A DNA stretch of 64,000 nucleotides from Microvirga vignae (GTDB lineage Bacteria; Pseudomonadota; Alphaproteobacteria; Rhizobiales; Beijerinckiaceae): contig NZ_LCYG01000032.1 in assembly GCF_001017175.1 (NCBI RefSeq), forward strand, positions 62,001-126,000. The letters are read 5' to 3'. The notes under the pieces are model-generated. The model made no database searches. It was not told the DNA's origin and worked only from the letters and a program-made list of their open reading frames with translations. The position numbers and the translations under genes are program-made. Below, in pieces: positions 40,976-50,046 of this stretch; position 1 is the stretch's first letter; each line of letters opens with the position of its first letter.

Positions 40976-42706
40976 TTAGGGCGGAGTTCCCGCCAGCCAT
41001 GTTGACGAGAAGTCCCTGCCACTCTCCTCCTCGTCTGCAACGGTCACCCGCGTGCCAGTGGCCGTGAGTGCGTGCCGATCTGCCGGCAACGAGCCGGAGT
41101 CTGTTATGACTTCTGCCACTGCGCGTGTCGGCACAATGCGGTGGTTGGCATCGATACCCATGACGGAATGATCGGCCAGAACCAGCGTCTCGCGCGATGC
41201 ATCAACGAAGCGCCGCGCAGCCAACGCAAGCCGCTCATCAGTGGAAGAGAGACCGAAGCGGGCCGTTATGCCATCGACGGAGAGGAAGGCTTTGTCGACC
41301 CTCAATGTCTCAAACAGGGCGCCGACGCTCGGTCCCACCAAACAGTGCTGCTTGGCCTGATACTCGCCGCTGGTCAGAATAACCTTGAGGTCTGCCCTGC
41401 CCTGCAGGCGCTCCATCACATCCAGTGCGTTCGTCACGACTGTGACATCATGGATGACTGACAGTTCGTCAGCGAGCATGAGACTGATTTCACCGGCATT
41501 CAGGAGGATCGTTTCCCCAGGCTGGATGCGGGCCGCGGCAGCTCGCGCGATCAAGCGGCGAAGCGATTGGAGTTCTCGCGCGATGCCGGCCTGAGGGGCA
41601 GCAATCCGGAGTTCATAACCAAGGGCCTCCGTTCTCATGCGCATTGCCCGGATCATGTTCCGGTACCAGTCGTGAGCTGGATAATGCGGCACGAACCCAA
41701 TAACCCGCTTCGGCCCAGCCTCCGGCATAACATGCCAGCTTGGGAGAAGCCGCCTTTCGGTTTCGGACATGAGTGTCCACCCGCTCGGTTCCCGACGGTA
41801 ATACTCGTTCAGGTTCTCTGGCGTGAGGACCGCATGCGGAGTCCGGACCTCCCGGGGCATTGCCTGCCCGCGCAACGCGGCCGCGAGCACATCAACGGCG
41901 AGGATGCCGACAATTTCGGGGAAAAGGGCCGCGCAGGCACGGAGCTTGCCATTAGTCTGCAAGACGTCGAACAGTGACCCGCCCTCGCCACCGACAACAA
42001 AGCCTTGAACGTCGTCGATCCCCCGAGTTTCGGACGCCTCAAGTGCAGCGAGAATGGAGTGGTCATTGACCCCAAAGGCCACGTTGATGTCTGGATGGGC
42101 AGCAAAGGCGTCAAGACAAGCACTCAAAGCGATCCGGAAGCTGCCACGACCATCCACGCGCCAGCTGCGGACAGACCCCTTGAAGGTTTCACTGAAGCCC
42201 TTGATGAAGCCATCGCAACGGCTGCGGGTGTTGGGAAGGCGCTCAAGGGACACCAGGAGAACGCACGCCGCCTCGATCTTTCCACTCAGTGCACGACCCG
42301 CCCGGTTGCCAAGCTCCCGGCCGACCGTGAAGTTGTCAGGGCCAATGTACACGCCGCCGTCTTGCGGTGATGACTCCGCCAAGAATGGAATCTGTCGCCG
42401 CCGTGCCATGCCGCGCAATGTCTCCGCGCCACGTCCCTCGATCGGAGGCAGCACAATCGCGTCGACATCGCCCACTTGATCATGGATCGAGTGGCCGCCC
42501 TCAAACTGAGTACTCTCTACTCTACCTGGGCGACAGACGCGTCCATGCGTCCTTTGGAGAAGGCCTTTGGCGGCCAACTCTGACACATCACGACGCACAG
42601 TCACGCTGGAGACCCGACCAAGGCGGCGCGCGAGGTCATGAATGGACAACTCTTCGCACTCTTCCAGCATCGATACGATACGAGCATGTCGATCATCTTT
42701 GATCAT
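40976..42706 (-). CDS. DeoR-type regulator with inserted sugar-binding domain
   Basis: The 576-residue protein combines three parts. Residues about 5-58 are a DeoR helix-turn-helix (LSIHDLARRLGRVSSVTVRR). Residues about 75-305 look like a LacI/RbsB-type periplasmic-binding domain (AFGVNDHSILAALEASETRG). Residues about 385-535 form a DeoR C-terminal sugar-phosphate sensor (GETILLNAGEISLMLADELS, LTSGEYQ, LVLADHSVMG). Between the last two, residues 333-385 (RVIGFVPHYPAHDWYRNMIR) resemble the start of another binding domain. Ordinary DeoR proteins are about 255 residues. It probably represses the operon below it and its own gene. Confidence 0.8.
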   Translation of the reverse strand: MIKDDRHARIVSMLEECEELSIHDLARRLGRVSSVTVRRDVSELAAKGLLQRTHGRVCRPGRVESTQFEGGHSIHDQVGDVDAIVLPPIEGRGAETLRGMARRRQIPFLAESSPQDGGVYIGPDNFTVGRELGNRAGRALSGKIEAACVLLVSLERLPNTRSRCDGFIKGFSETFKGSVRSWRVDGRGSFRIALSACLDAFAAHPDINVAFGVNDHSILAALEASETRGIDDVQGFVVGGEGGSLFDVLQTNGKLRACAALFPEIVGILAVDVLAAALRGQAMPREVRTPHAVLTPENLNEYYRREPSGWTLMSETERRLLPSWHVMPEAGPKRVIGFVPHYPAHDWYRNMIRAMRMRTEALGYELRIAAPQAGIARELQSLRRLIARAAAARIQPGETILLNAGEISLMLADELSVIHDVTVVTNALDVMERLQGRADLKVILTSGEYQAKQHCLVGPSVGALFETLRVDKAFLSVDGITARFGLSSTDERLALAARRFVDASRETLVLADHSVMGIDANHRIVPTRAVAEVITDSGSLPADRHALTATGTRVTVADEEESGRDFSSTWLAGTPP

Positions 42707-42715
42707 CTCGATCGA
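42699..42715. promoter_or_regulatory. Candidate operator overlapping regulator start
   Basis: TTGATC, five bases, GATCGA. It covers the regulator's start codon region and has the same spacing as the perfect site at 42795-42811. Autoregulation is inferred. Confidence 0.45.
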
Positions 42716-42794
42716 GTTCCACGGCTAACTGACTTCCATCAGATCTTATAATCGGACCGATGCTGATCAAGTTGAAAGCGTCCGATCGGCCAAA

Positions 42795-42811
42795 TTGATC
42801 ATTTCGATCAA
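42795..42811. promoter_or_regulatory. Candidate operator, TTGATC-N5-GATCAA
   Basis: A perfect six-base inverted repeat with a five-base spacer, about 90 bases upstream of the regulator start. A looser TGATCA lies near 42763. Paired sites of this type would suit a dimeric HTH regulator of the operon. Confidence 0.5.
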
Positions 42812-42999
42812 AACCGTGTCGCCTGGGATGAGCTACTCAGTCGCTGGCAGTCTTAAACTCGACTGAGGAGCCGCGGCGTAGCTGTCGATGAGTGATGGCA
42901 TCTGCGGATGTCCGTACCCATGGGCTAAACGACACTTGAACACACTCGGCCATGCAGAGCACGGGGCGCCGACATTTCTCCTGGTGTTCAATCAAATTG

Positions 43000-44232
43000 T
43001 CACGCTTGGGCGCATGAAGCTGTCTGTGCTGGAACAGTTTCTTCGAGCTCTCCAATCACACCGGCTTCGATCCACGCCTGAATCACCTCGTCACTATGTC
43101 CAAAACCACGCAGAATTTCCCGGCTGTGCTCTCCGACGCGAGGCGCCGGGCGCGTGATCTCGCCGGGTGTTTCCGACAGTGTGACCGGAACATTGACGAC
43201 GTGCACGGTACCGGCAACAGGATGCTCATAAGATGAGAAGGCATTGAGATGCCGAGCTTGAGGAAGCTCCACCACATCTCCGAGGGAATTCACCTCACCC
43301 GCCCACAATCCGGCACCAAGCAGGGCCTTGATCCACTCTGCCGTGGGTGCAGCAATGGTGCGTTCCTCAATCAAAGCGTGGATGCGATCGCGATCCGTCC
43401 ATAAGGTGTTATCATCGCTGTGAGCCAATTCCGGTAAGCCGAGGACATCGGCGAGCCGGACAATGGGATTCATGGAAATCGTGATCCAGCCATCCGCTGT
43501 CTTGTACACACCAAACGGCGCTGGCATGCCAGGATGACCAATCCCCGAGGCGGGCCGTTCGAAATCCGCACCCAAGGTCATGGTGTAGAGGAGTTCCTGT
43601 CCCTGATGAGCAAGACAGGAGCGCAGCATGTCAACTTCGATATACTGGCCACGGCCGGTGTTCATCCGATGGATGACGGCTGCCAGCACAGCGTAAACGA
43701 TATGATACGAGCAGAGTTGGTCAGCGAGCGAAATCCCAAGCGGCGTCGGTCTCTCCCCCTTCGTCCCCGTCATGCTCAGAAAGCCGCTGACTCCCTGCAG
43801 AAGGAGATCCTGCCCAGGGCGGTCAGCGATAGGGCCAGTCTCACCATAGCCCGAACTCGAGCAGAAGATAATTCCGGGGTTGACGCCTGCAAAGTCATCG
43901 TATCCAAGGCCAAGCCTTTCCATCACACCGGGCCGGAAGTTCTCGACGACCACGTCAATTGTCTTCGCCATGTCCAGCAGAATTGATCGTGCCTCTGGAG
44001 CCTTGAGGTCGACAGCCAGAGAACGCTTGTTGCGGTTCCAAGCCAGGAAGTGCGGACTCTCGCCATTGATGCGGGTGTTGAGGAACGGCGGCAGACGCCG
44101 GTACAGATCGCCCTCGCCCGGCCGCTCGATCTTAATGATGTCCGCTCCCATGTCCCCCATCATCTGAGTGGCCAGCGGGCCCGCCAGCAGATGGGTGAAA
44201 TCGAGCACCTTGATGTGACTGAGAGCGCCCAT
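43000..44232 (-). CDS. CaiB/BaiF family protein (type III CoA-transferase), copy 2
   Basis: A protein of about 410 residues sharing with copy 1 the segments VLDFTHLLAGPLATQMMGDM, WNRNKRSLAVDLKAPEA and FRPGVMERLGLGYDDF. In GRGQYIEVDMLRSCLAHQGQ the place of the catalytic Asp, eight residues after GQ, is Arg, while AHQGQ is conserved with copy 1. The ATG at 44232 is four bases after the stop of the solute-binding-like gene and matches the N terminus of copy 1. Upstream ATGs at 44247 and 44268 are less likely. It ends the TRAP cluster. Confidence 0.85.
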   Translation of the reverse strand: MGALSHIKVLDFTHLLAGPLATQMMGDMGADIIKIERPGEGDLYRRLPPFLNTRINGESPHFLAWNRNKRSLAVDLKAPEARSILLDMAKTIDVVVENFRPGVMERLGLGYDDFAGVNPGIIFCSSSGYGETGPIADRPGQDLLLQGVSGFLSMTGTKGERPTPLGISLADQLCSYHIVYAVLAAVIHRMNTGRGQYIEVDMLRSCLAHQGQELLYTMTLGADFERPASGIGHPGMPAPFGVYKTADGWITISMNPIVRLADVLGLPELAHSDDNTLWTDRDRIHALIEERTIAAPTAEWIKALLGAGLWAGEVNSLGDVVELPQARHLNAFSSYEHPVAGTVHVVNVPVTLSETPGEITRPAPRVGEHSREILRGFGHSDEVIQAWIEAGVIGELEETVPAQTASCAQA

Positions 44233-44236
44233 CAGA

Positions 44237-45409
44237 TTATGCCGCATCGGTGAGCGTTGCATGTCCATAGAGGTACTGCAGCTGCTCTATGGCGGCTTCC
44301 CGACTGATGGCGCCGCGCAGGCGGGCATTGATGACGGCACCCCCCTCTTCGAAGAACGGCACAAAGCCGTCGAACCGCGGACGAAGGTAAGACTTGTCCA
44401 GTGTTTCCAGCGTCGAACGGAAGAAGTTGTTAGACGCCGCATTCACGTGCTCGTCGAGCCACGCTGCGCGGCTGCCAGGCTGGCCGCCGGCTTCGAAATA
44501 AGCCCCCCGTTGATGCGCCGGATCATGAACGAAGCGGAGATACCGGCCGATAGCCTCCAGATCGGTTGCGGACTTGGTTACGGCGCAGCCTGCTCCCCCC
44601 AGAAGCGCTCCCGCCGTCGGGTCCGTTCCAGGCCCGGCAACATTCGTGAAGAGGATGGGTTTCACTGCTCCGGCACGAGCGTAATTCGAGTAGCCAAAGG
44701 CAAATGGGACATAGACGATGTCGTCACTGCGGGACATAACCTCGTAGGTCTGGATCGGATTCCAGTCGACCGACGATGGATGGCTGGCACCAACAAGTTC
44801 CTCGACATAGGCCAATGCTTCCGCAAGGGCCTGCTTGTCCCAGAACCGCCCTGGCTGAGGATCCAGCGGATGACCCAAATTGGCGGTGAAGGACAGGATC
44901 AGAGACATGGCATCGGTGGGGCAAGCCGGGGTTGCGATGGTTTTGCCGGCCTTGCGAGCGGCGCCGGCGAGGGCCAAGACATCCTCAAAGCTTTGGGGCA
45001 CCTCTCGGTCCAGGGCGGTCAGAAGATCCGGACGGTATGATGCGACTTGAGACGCGGCATCCGTAGGCAGACCATAAACCGCACCGTTCCAGTGGTAGGA
45101 TTCGCTGCTTCGTCCCACACTATCGGAGAGCATGGCATCGATAGTCTGTTTGCCGACGATGGCCGTCACGTCGACGAGGCATCCCGAAGCCGCACCATGG
45201 CCGACGAACGGGTGATCAACCACGATGAGGTCGTAGCGCTCCGCGAGGGCGTCGATCGGCTGCTCTCCGAACTGCTTCAGGCTGCGACGCTCCCAAACAA
45301 CCTGGATGTCTGGATTCACCGTATGGAATGCTGGGACGTTCGCTGCAAGGCAGTCGAAGCCGCGAGGATGATCCCAGGTGATGCCGCGGATGATGCGTGG
45401 GCTTGGCAT
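44237..45409 (-). CDS. Solute-binding-like protein without signal peptide, copy 2
   Basis: The 390-residue protein begins MPSPRIIRGITWDHPRGFDC, with no signal peptide, and is paralogous to 32104-33264. Shared landmarks are TWDHPRG, DLIVVDHPFVGHG, YGLPTDAASQV, the Gly-rich LLGGAGCAVTK and the C-terminal YLRPRFDGFVPF. It resembles family 1 solute-binding proteins but is predicted to be cytosolic. It follows the IclR gene by 28 bases and leads straight into a CaiB/BaiF gene, as copy 1 does. Confidence 0.75.
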   Translation of the reverse strand: MPSPRIIRGITWDHPRGFDCLAANVPAFHTVNPDIQVVWERRSLKQFGEQPIDALAERYDLIVVDHPFVGHGAASGCLVDVTAIVGKQTIDAMLSDSVGRSSESYHWNGAVYGLPTDAASQVASYRPDLLTALDREVPQSFEDVLALAGAARKAGKTIATPACPTDAMSLILSFTANLGHPLDPQPGRFWDKQALAEALAYVEELVGASHPSSVDWNPIQTYEVMSRSDDIVYVPFAFGYSNYARAGAVKPILFTNVAGPGTDPTAGALLGGAGCAVTKSATDLEAIGRYLRFVHDPAHQRGAYFEAGGQPGSRAAWLDEHVNAASNNFFRSTLETLDKSYLRPRFDGFVPFFEEGGAVINARLRGAISREAAIEQLQYLYGHATLTDAA

Positions 45410-45437
45410 TGTGTTCCCTATCTATATGCTCGGTCGA

Positions 45438-46235
45438 TCAACTGGGGCGATAACCCAGCGTATTGGAGATTTCGGCCGCGGCTTTCTTGATCTCGATCGT
45501 TGCTTCCTCAACGGAGATATCGAGATGGACCTGCGGCAGGAAAGGTGTGGTCAGAACGGCCACAACCTTGCCCTGGTGGTTGAAGATCGGATGAGTAATG
45601 TTGGTCACGCCACTGACGATGGCGCTGGCGCGCACCTCGCTGCCGTTGCGCACAATGGCGGCGCACCTTGCGTCTAGTTCGCGCCGGCTCACGTCAGATT
45701 GGACTGCCATGATCCGGTTGATCATATCCTGGCGCACCGCATCCGGCTGGTAGGCAAGCAAGACGAGGCCGGAACTCGTCTCCCAAACGGGAAATTGCGC
45801 CCCGAGCCGGACGGCGTAGTGCATCGGCGATGGAGAGTTGACTTGAGCGACGACCAGAATTTGCAGGTCGTCGACCACGGCGAGATGACAGGACTGCATG
45901 GTTGCTGCAGCAATGCGGTCCATGACTGGAGCTGCCGCTGAAACCAGGGCCTTGGTCGGCGGACGGGAATGAGCAAGCCCGAACAGCTTCATCGACAGGC
46001 GATAGCGATCGCTCTCCGGGTCACGTTCCACATAGGCCCTGCTCTCGAGGCACTGCATGACACGATAGATTTCGCTGACAGTGCGTTCGAGCGCCGCCGC
46101 AACGGCGCTCATGCTGAGGCTATCGGGTGATCGGGCGAGAAGCTCGAGCACGTCGAGGCCTTTTTCGAGGGCGGGAACGGCGTAACGCGGTGCGCCGTTC
46201 CGCTCTTTGTCAGCCGGGAGCACAGCCGTTCTCAC
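45438..46235 (-). CDS. IclR-family transcriptional regulator
   Basis: The 265-residue protein has an N-terminal winged helix (ALEKGLDVLELLARSPDSLS, then VAAALERTVSEIYRVMQCLE) and a C-terminal IclR effector domain (CHLAVVDDLQILVVAQVNSP, GLVLLAYQPD, GVTNITHPIFNHQGKVVAVL). IclR proteins respond to small organic acids or aromatic metabolites. The GTG at 46235 overlaps the TGA of dctP in GTGA, so translation is likely coupled to the transporter. The longer frame from 46283 would run back into dctP and is less likely. Confidence 0.88.
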   Translation of the reverse strand: MRTAVLPADKERNGAPRYAVPALEKGLDVLELLARSPDSLSMSAVAAALERTVSEIYRVMQCLESRAYVERDPESDRYRLSMKLFGLAHSRPPTKALVSAAAPVMDRIAAATMQSCHLAVVDDLQILVVAQVNSPSPMHYAVRLGAQFPVWETSSGLVLLAYQPDAVRQDMINRIMAVQSDVSRRELDARCAAIVRNGSEVRASAIVSGVTNITHPIFNHQGKVVAVLTTPFLPQVHLDISVEEATIEIKKAAAEISNTLGYRPS

Positions 46236-47215
46236 TGGCCAGCAATCGCAGAGCGCACTTGGCTCACGAGATTCGGCGTCCACTTCGGGAAGGCCTTCTC
46301 GATTGCTTCGGCGCGCTTGGCGAATGCCGCGCGGTCGACATCTTCGACGATCGTCATACCTTTATCCTTGAGGATCTTCACATTGTCGTCGTAAGCCTTC
46401 GACGTTTCTTCACTGATCCAGTCGCATGCTCTTTGGCTTTCCTCCAAGACGACAGCTTGGTTCTCTTTGGAGAGGCCATTGAACGCCGAAAGGCTCATGA
46501 CGATCGGCGAGATATCCGTGATGTGGTTGGTCTTGATGTACATCTTGGCGTGCTCGTAATGCTTCTGGTCGACGACCGCATTGGGCGGCGCCTCCGCAGC
46601 ATCGATCACGCCCTGGCTGAGCGCGCTGTAGACCTCAGGCCACGGCATGGGGGTTGGCGTTGCCCCCATCGACTTTACCATCTCGGTGTAGATGGTTACC
46701 GGCTGAACCCGGAACTTCAGCCCAGCCATATCGGAGGGGCTCTTCACCATCTTGTTGCGGGTATAAAGATCCCGGGTTCCAAAATTGATGTGACAAAGCA
46801 CCTTGATGTTATGCTTCTCCAGCGCCTTCGCCCATTGCTGCGGCAGGGGCGTTGAGAGGAAGGTCTTGACCTGATTGAAGTCCTTGAACAAGAACGGATA
46901 AACGACTACCGAATAGTCCGGGACGTAGTCGGCGAGCACACCCACGCCGATCTGGCCGATCAGCGCTCCGCCGAGGCTGATCTGCTCGCCAACGGCGGTG
47001 TTCTCTCCAAGCTGGCCGCTTGGAAAGACGCCGACCTGAACCTGCCCCTTGGTGCGGCTCTCCACCGCCTCCTTGAATTTCAAAGCACCCAGGTTGACGG
47101 TGTGTTGAGGCCCGTTCATGTGCGCGAACCGCAATTGTGCGTTCTGGGCGATGGCTGGTGACACCGCAAGGGCTCCCAGCGCAGCGGCAGTCATAGTCTT
47201 CAGAAAAGTCTTCAT
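46232..47215 (-). CDS. dctP: TRAP transporter solute-binding protein
   Basis: The 327-residue protein has a signal peptide (MKTFLKTMTAAALGALAVSP, AIAQ cleavage) and the DctP fold: LRFAHMNGPQHTVNLGALKF, VGVFPSGQLGENTAVGEQIS, the carboxylate-binding Arg in GLKFRVQPVTIYTEMVKSMG, and PWPEVYSALSQGVIDAAEAP. It binds an organic acid in the periplasm and delivers it to DctQM. GGGAGACT lies upstream of the ATG at 47215. The ORF is open far upstream, but the signal peptide fixes the start. Confidence 0.93.
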   Translation of the reverse strand: MKTFLKTMTAAALGALAVSPAIAQNAQLRFAHMNGPQHTVNLGALKFKEAVESRTKGQVQVGVFPSGQLGENTAVGEQISLGGALIGQIGVGVLADYVPDYSVVVYPFLFKDFNQVKTFLSTPLPQQWAKALEKHNIKVLCHINFGTRDLYTRNKMVKSPSDMAGLKFRVQPVTIYTEMVKSMGATPTPMPWPEVYSALSQGVIDAAEAPPNAVVDQKHYEHAKMYIKTNHITDISPIVMSLSAFNGLSKENQAVVLEESQRACDWISEETSKAYDDNVKILKDKGMTIVEDVDRAAFAKRAEAIEKAFPKWTPNLVSQVRSAIAGQ

Positions 47216-47286
47216 GGCGTTTAGTCTCCCGTTGGTAGGTGGACTCGGTGCATCCGAGCCTCGTTGTTGAGGTTGCAAGGTAGAGG

Positions 47287-48558
47287 TTACATGTAGGCGA
47301 GCCAGGTTGCCGTTTGCGGCACGAAGATGATCAACAGTCCCGTTGCGGCGATTGCGAGCAGGAACGGCAGGCACTCGCGAAAGAAGGGTCCCATCGGCAC
47401 TTTGGTGATCGCACACGTGGTTGCCATCAGGGTGCCGACTGGCGGCGTGATGCCGCCGAGCAGAGACACCAGCACGAAAACCACACCGTAGTGCACCGGG
47501 TCGATCCCCACCGCCGTCACCGCCGGCAGAAACATCGGCGCCAGGATGAGGATCATCGGCAAGCCCTCGATGAAGATCCCGACGATGAATACTAGAAGGC
47601 AGATCAGCATCAGCAGCAGATGCGGTTCGGCTGTGACCGAGATCAAGCTCTCCGCCACGGCCTGCGGAATGCGCTCGAATGTCAGCACAAACCCAAGTGC
47701 ACCAGTGGCTGACAGGACGAGCAGGATCGCTCCCGTGGTGGCCGCCGTGGTGCGCAAGGCCTCGTAGATTTCCGCCCAACTTGCTTCCCGCGTGATGGCG
47801 CAGAAGACTAGAGCGTAGATGACAGCGACTGCGCCAGCCTCTGACGGAGTAAAGACGCCCAGTCGAATGCCGAACGTGACGAGCAGCGGCAACAGCAATG
47901 CCGGCAGAGATCCGAGGAACATGCTGCTGACCACACCCCATCCAGGCCAAGCCGTATCGCCGCCATAACCGCGACGCTTGGCCGTGATGTGTGTTGCAAT
48001 CATGAAGGCCAGCGTGAGCAGAATGGATGGAATGATGCCTGCCAGGAACAGCGCTCCGATGGACGTATCCGTCACGAATCCGAACATCAGAAGGCTGATG
48101 GACGGGGGGAGCATGGCAGCGGTAAAGGCCGATGTGGCAGTGACTGCGGACGAGAACGCGACATCATAGCCCCGTCGGGTCATTTCCGGCACGAGCATCT
48201 TCGCGTCCATAGCCGCATCGGCATTCGCCGAGCCGCTCATCCCGCCCTTCAAGGTGCTCACGACCACATTGACCTGAGCGAGGCCACCCGGCAGGTGACC
48301 CGTAAGCGCAGTGGCAAAATCCATGAGCCGACGGGAAATGCCACTGACGTTCATCAGTTCGCCAGCCAGCAGGAACAAAGGGATGGTGATCAGGGGAAAC
48401 GGTTGCGTTGCGTTGACGAGCGCCTGCACGACACTGAGCGGCATAAGACCCGGTTCGGAGAGGACGAACAGAATCGTTGCGCCCAGGATTACTAGGGCAA
48501 TGGGCATGCCCGTGATCATGAGGCCAGTGAAGACGGTTAAAAGTCCTGTAGCTCCCAT
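47287..48558 (-). CDS. dctM: TRAP transporter large permease
   Basis: The 423-residue protein has about twelve hydrophobic segments and the DctM signature: PLFLLAGELMNVSGISRRLM, GGMSGSANADAAMDAKMLVP, and late GGITPPVGTLMATTCAITKV. It carries the Na+-coupled transport of the TRAP system. The start ATG is four bases from the dctQ stop. The gap to dctP is 71 bases. Confidence 0.93.
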   Translation of the reverse strand: MGATGLLTVFTGLMITGMPIALVILGATILFVLSEPGLMPLSVVQALVNATQPFPLITIPLFLLAGELMNVSGISRRLMDFATALTGHLPGGLAQVNVVVSTLKGGMSGSANADAAMDAKMLVPEMTRRGYDVAFSSAVTATSAFTAAMLPPSISLLMFGFVTDTSIGALFLAGIIPSILLTLAFMIATHITAKRRGYGGDTAWPGWGVVSSMFLGSLPALLLPLLVTFGIRLGVFTPSEAGAVAVIYALVFCAITREASWAEIYEALRTTAATTGAILLVLSATGALGFVLTFERIPQAVAESLISVTAEPHLLLMLICLLVFIVGIFIEGLPMILILAPMFLPAVTAVGIDPVHYGVVFVLVSLLGGITPPVGTLMATTCAITKVPMGPFFRECLPFLLAIAATGLLIIFVPQTATWLAYM

Positions 48559-48561
48559 CGA

Positions 48562-49062
48562 TCAAACCTCAGCCAGTTGGCGGCGAGGGGCAGTCGCCAT
48601 GTGCGCAAGATCCCAGAGGATCCACCCAATATAAAGGCCGCAGCCCACAGGAACTGCGGCATACATCCAAGCCATCGAGATGCCGATCGTTGGCATCTCC
48701 ACTCTGGTTCGCCCTGCAAGGACATACGCATACCAGGCAATGTAGCCGAGAACCGCGATCGACAGCACATGAGCTACGGCCTGCAGCACCAGCAGGAGCT
48801 TTTCACCCAGATACGGGGTCAGAATATCGGCCCCGAGATGAGCGGCTCTCGCGGCTCCGGCGGGCAAGGACAGAAACACGAGCCAGACGAACAGGAGCGA
48901 GGAGAGTTCGTAGGAGTAGAGGATCGGCTCACCAAGGACATAGCGGAAGAACACCGCTGTAGCGATTAGGGCCGCGATGATGCCGAGCAACAGCACCAGC
49001 AGCGCTTCATAGGCATGAACAAGGAGAAGCAGGCCGCCAGAACGGCCAAGTCGTTCCTTCAT
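48562..49062 (-). CDS. dctQ: TRAP transporter small permease
   Basis: The 166-residue protein has four transmembrane helices at about residues 14-36, 47-66, 88-109 and 130-150, and the DctQ-like AVFFRYVLGEPILYSYELSS. It partners DctM in the membrane. It is the first gene of the TRAP cluster, so its promoter should lie in the gap before 49320. Confidence 0.88.
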   Translation of the reverse strand: MKERLGRSGGLLLLVHAYEALLVLLLGIIAALIATAVFFRYVLGEPILYSYELSSLLFVWLVFLSLPAGAARAAHLGADILTPYLGEKLLLVLQAVAHVLSIAVLGYIAWYAYVLAGRTRVEMPTIGISMAWMYAAVPVGCGLYIGWILWDLAHMATAPRRQLAEV

Positions 49063-49080
49063 TAGGGCCTCCCAGTTTTT

Positions 49081-49103
49081 ATATGTAAACTTCTATTTCA
49101 TAT
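49081..49103. promoter_or_regulatory. Possible operator upstream of dctQ
   Basis: An imperfect AT-rich inverted repeat, ATATG at 49081-49085 and CATAT at 49099-49103 with AAA/TTT inside, lies just upstream of dctQ. It could bind the IclR protein, but the match to known IclR sites is loose. Confidence 0.25.
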
Positions 49104-49321
49104 GTGGATAACGCCTACAGGCCATCCGGGTCAAGCAACTCAATATATCCTTTGGTATGATAGAGTATGGCTAAGTATCATCTCGACCCGAGAGGGCATG
49201 ATGGAGCAGGTCCAAGGGAATTTCTGAAGGTCTAGAGGCGCTGTTGCATCAACAACGTAATAGTCAAGTATCCGGCACCTGCGTGAGCAATGTATAGATG
49301 ATCAAATTTTTGCTCTTCCAC

Positions 49322-49477
49322 GAACCTGAAGCCATCCTAATCGCTGCGAATAAGATCATATTGACCAGTTTATTCGATCTGACGGGACTTACGGTCGACA
49401 CCATTCGGAAAGCTGCTGGCGATCCGAGCTTCTATACGCCCGTGCTGGATCACTCCTGGCTGATAAGACGCTGCTGA
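49322..49477 (+). pseudogene. DUF3572-like gene remnant
   Basis: The frame EPEAILIAANKIILTSLFDL then TVDTIRKAAGDPSFYTPVLD resembles the DUF3572 family. After VLDH the family continuation (ADKTLLTQSTQ) is found in another frame, so there is a frameshift near 49460. No proper start is visible. The last part may extend to about 49560. Confidence 0.4.
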
Positions 49478-49747
49478 CCCAGTCTACTCAGTTCTGCACC
49501 CTTCGCCTGGAGGATGTGCGTCTTGCGCGCCATCCCTCGAACATCTGGCGAGACCAGCGTTGGGCTGAGAAGCTGCGGTGCGATCAGCCCGGATACGCAA
49601 AACCTATATTCCCGTAGCGGTTGCTCAGCCCAGGGGTTAGCTCCGCATCAGATATCTTACGCGTATTAATCCGATGACCCGCACCCGCTAGTCTCCCCTA
49701 CCGGGCTCACGCGTGAGCCTGTCACATTAACGGGCGGACGGTGAGGG

Positions 49748-50028
49748 ATGCGAGGTCAGGCTGATCTTTTCTCGGACTACGATGCACCGATCCAGAGGCC
49801 GGCGGACGAGATCGTCTTCAAGGCCAAGCACCGAAGCGAACCATTCAAAGCTCACGATGATGAGTTGGCCGCCCGAATACTGGAGGCCACAGGCGACTAT
49901 CGCGCCCTCTGCCGGCTGCAGCCCGCTATGTTGCGATTTCGCGCGCACCTCGTCAGGGGGAGAAGATCGCCGGCGAGAGCTTGGCCCGGATCAAGGCATC
50001 CCTCAGTGATATGCACCAAAGGGTATGA
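49748..50028 (+). pseudogene. Hypothetical gene, probably frameshifted
   Basis: From ATG 49748, behind GTGAGGG, the frame reads MRGQADLFSDYDAPIQRPAD then DELAARILEATGDYRALCRL. Coding-like sequence then seems to continue in another frame as RQGEKIAGESLARIKASLSD to a stop at 50028. The family is not recognised, and the frameshift is inferred from the quality of the two halves. Confidence 0.35.
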
Positions 50029-50046
50029 TTGCTCAGCCGATGAGCG

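Noticed and set aside
49210..49260. IS end-like sequence GGCGCTGTTGCATCAA
   Set aside because: It resembles the ends of some IS families, but no second end, target duplication or transposase fragment could be found.
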